A stretch of 64,000 nucleotides of DNA from Gellertiella hungarica (lineage in GTDB: Bacteria > Pseudomonadota > Alphaproteobacteria > Rhizobiales > Rhizobiaceae): positions 239,124 through 303,123 of the forward strand of contig NZ_JACIEZ010000005.1 in NCBI RefSeq assembly GCF_014197145.1, given 5' to 3'. This document shows, one piece after another, positions 63,915 through 64,000 of this stretch. Position numbers and translations under genes: made by a program. A model generated the notes under the pieces. The model was not told the DNA's origin. It saw nothing but the letters and a program-made list of their open reading frames with translations, and ran no database searches. Within the stretch, counting starts at the first letter, position 1, and the number at the start of each line of letters is the position of its first letter.

Positions 63915-64000
63915 CGCACCCCCCTCTGCCCTGCCGGGCATCTCCCCCAGGCGGACGAGCTTCGCTCGCCGCGAGGGGGGAGATCGGGACGAGGATTCTT
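63915..64000. repeat. Palindromic intergenic element, copy 11, cut by window end
   Basis: A left arm whose inner hairpin is the long variant (GAGC-ttc-GCTC seen from this side), followed by the start of a core. It continues beyond the window. Confidence 0.85.

Overview
The window is high-GC DNA from an alphaproteobacterium of the order Hyphomicrobiales (Rhizobiales). The evidence is a ccmIEFH operon beside degP and a two-component pair, a feuN-feuP-feuQ set, a MucR zinc-finger regulator, a Rhodobacter-type gene transfer agent (GTA) cluster, and promoters of the rhizobial TTGAVN-N17-TATATC kind. I cannot fix the genus. I saw no rRNA, tRNA, insertion sequence or CRISPR array.

Layout. 0.5-4.7 kb: degP, an OmpR-type response regulator and its histidine kinase. 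4.7-5.6 kb: a prlF-yhaV toxin-antitoxin module behind two tandem palindromic operators. 5.8-9.8 kb: ccmIEFH for cytochrome c maturation. 10.2-13.4 kb (minus): a surface-antigen lipoprotein and feuQ, feuP, feuN. 13.5-30.7 kb (minus): a nearly complete GTA cluster, from terminase small subunit to the g15 tail protein, followed by a holin-like gene. This cluster is damaged. TerL carries an in-frame amber codon, the prohead protease has a one-base frameshift, and a DUF559 nuclease-like gene and a Dabb gene lie between TerL and the portal. 31-32 kb: a Gly/Ser/Thr-rich secreted protein and two paralogous 24-residue membrane micro-proteins, with EcfG-like promoter motifs. 32.6-39 kb: a UPF0260 protein, a class A penicillin-binding protein and two RTX-type Ca-binding proteins. 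39.6-46.5 kb: DUF2336, DUF1254 and DUF1214 proteins, a chemoreceptor, and a frameshifted MerR-DUF433 antitoxin with its DUF5615 toxin. 46.6-53.5 kb: DUF1491, sufE, DUF5330, a cell-cycle-type histidine kinase with a peptidoglycan-binding protein, a DUF6456 protein with a DnaA-C-like HTH protein, and mucR. 53.9-59.9 kb (minus): the seven-gene mrpABCDEFG Na+/H+ antiporter operon. 61-63.9 kb: a VOC protein divergent from a MarR regulator, and ohr divergent from ohrR.

Two repeat systems stand out. Eleven copies of a large palindromic intergenic element sit between genes, four of them inside the GTA cluster. Each arm folds into two hairpins whose stems vary by compensatory changes between copies. 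Separately, a 360-bp tandem repeat at about 60.08-60.93 kb carries three minus-strand small-RNA genes. Each has its own -35/-10 promoter at exact 17-bp spacing and its own terminator. Opposite two of them, and overlapping them tail to tail, is a conserved 29-codon plus-strand ORF with a ribosome binding site. This resembles a tandem type I toxin-antitoxin or antisense locus and is the best candidate for something undescribed.
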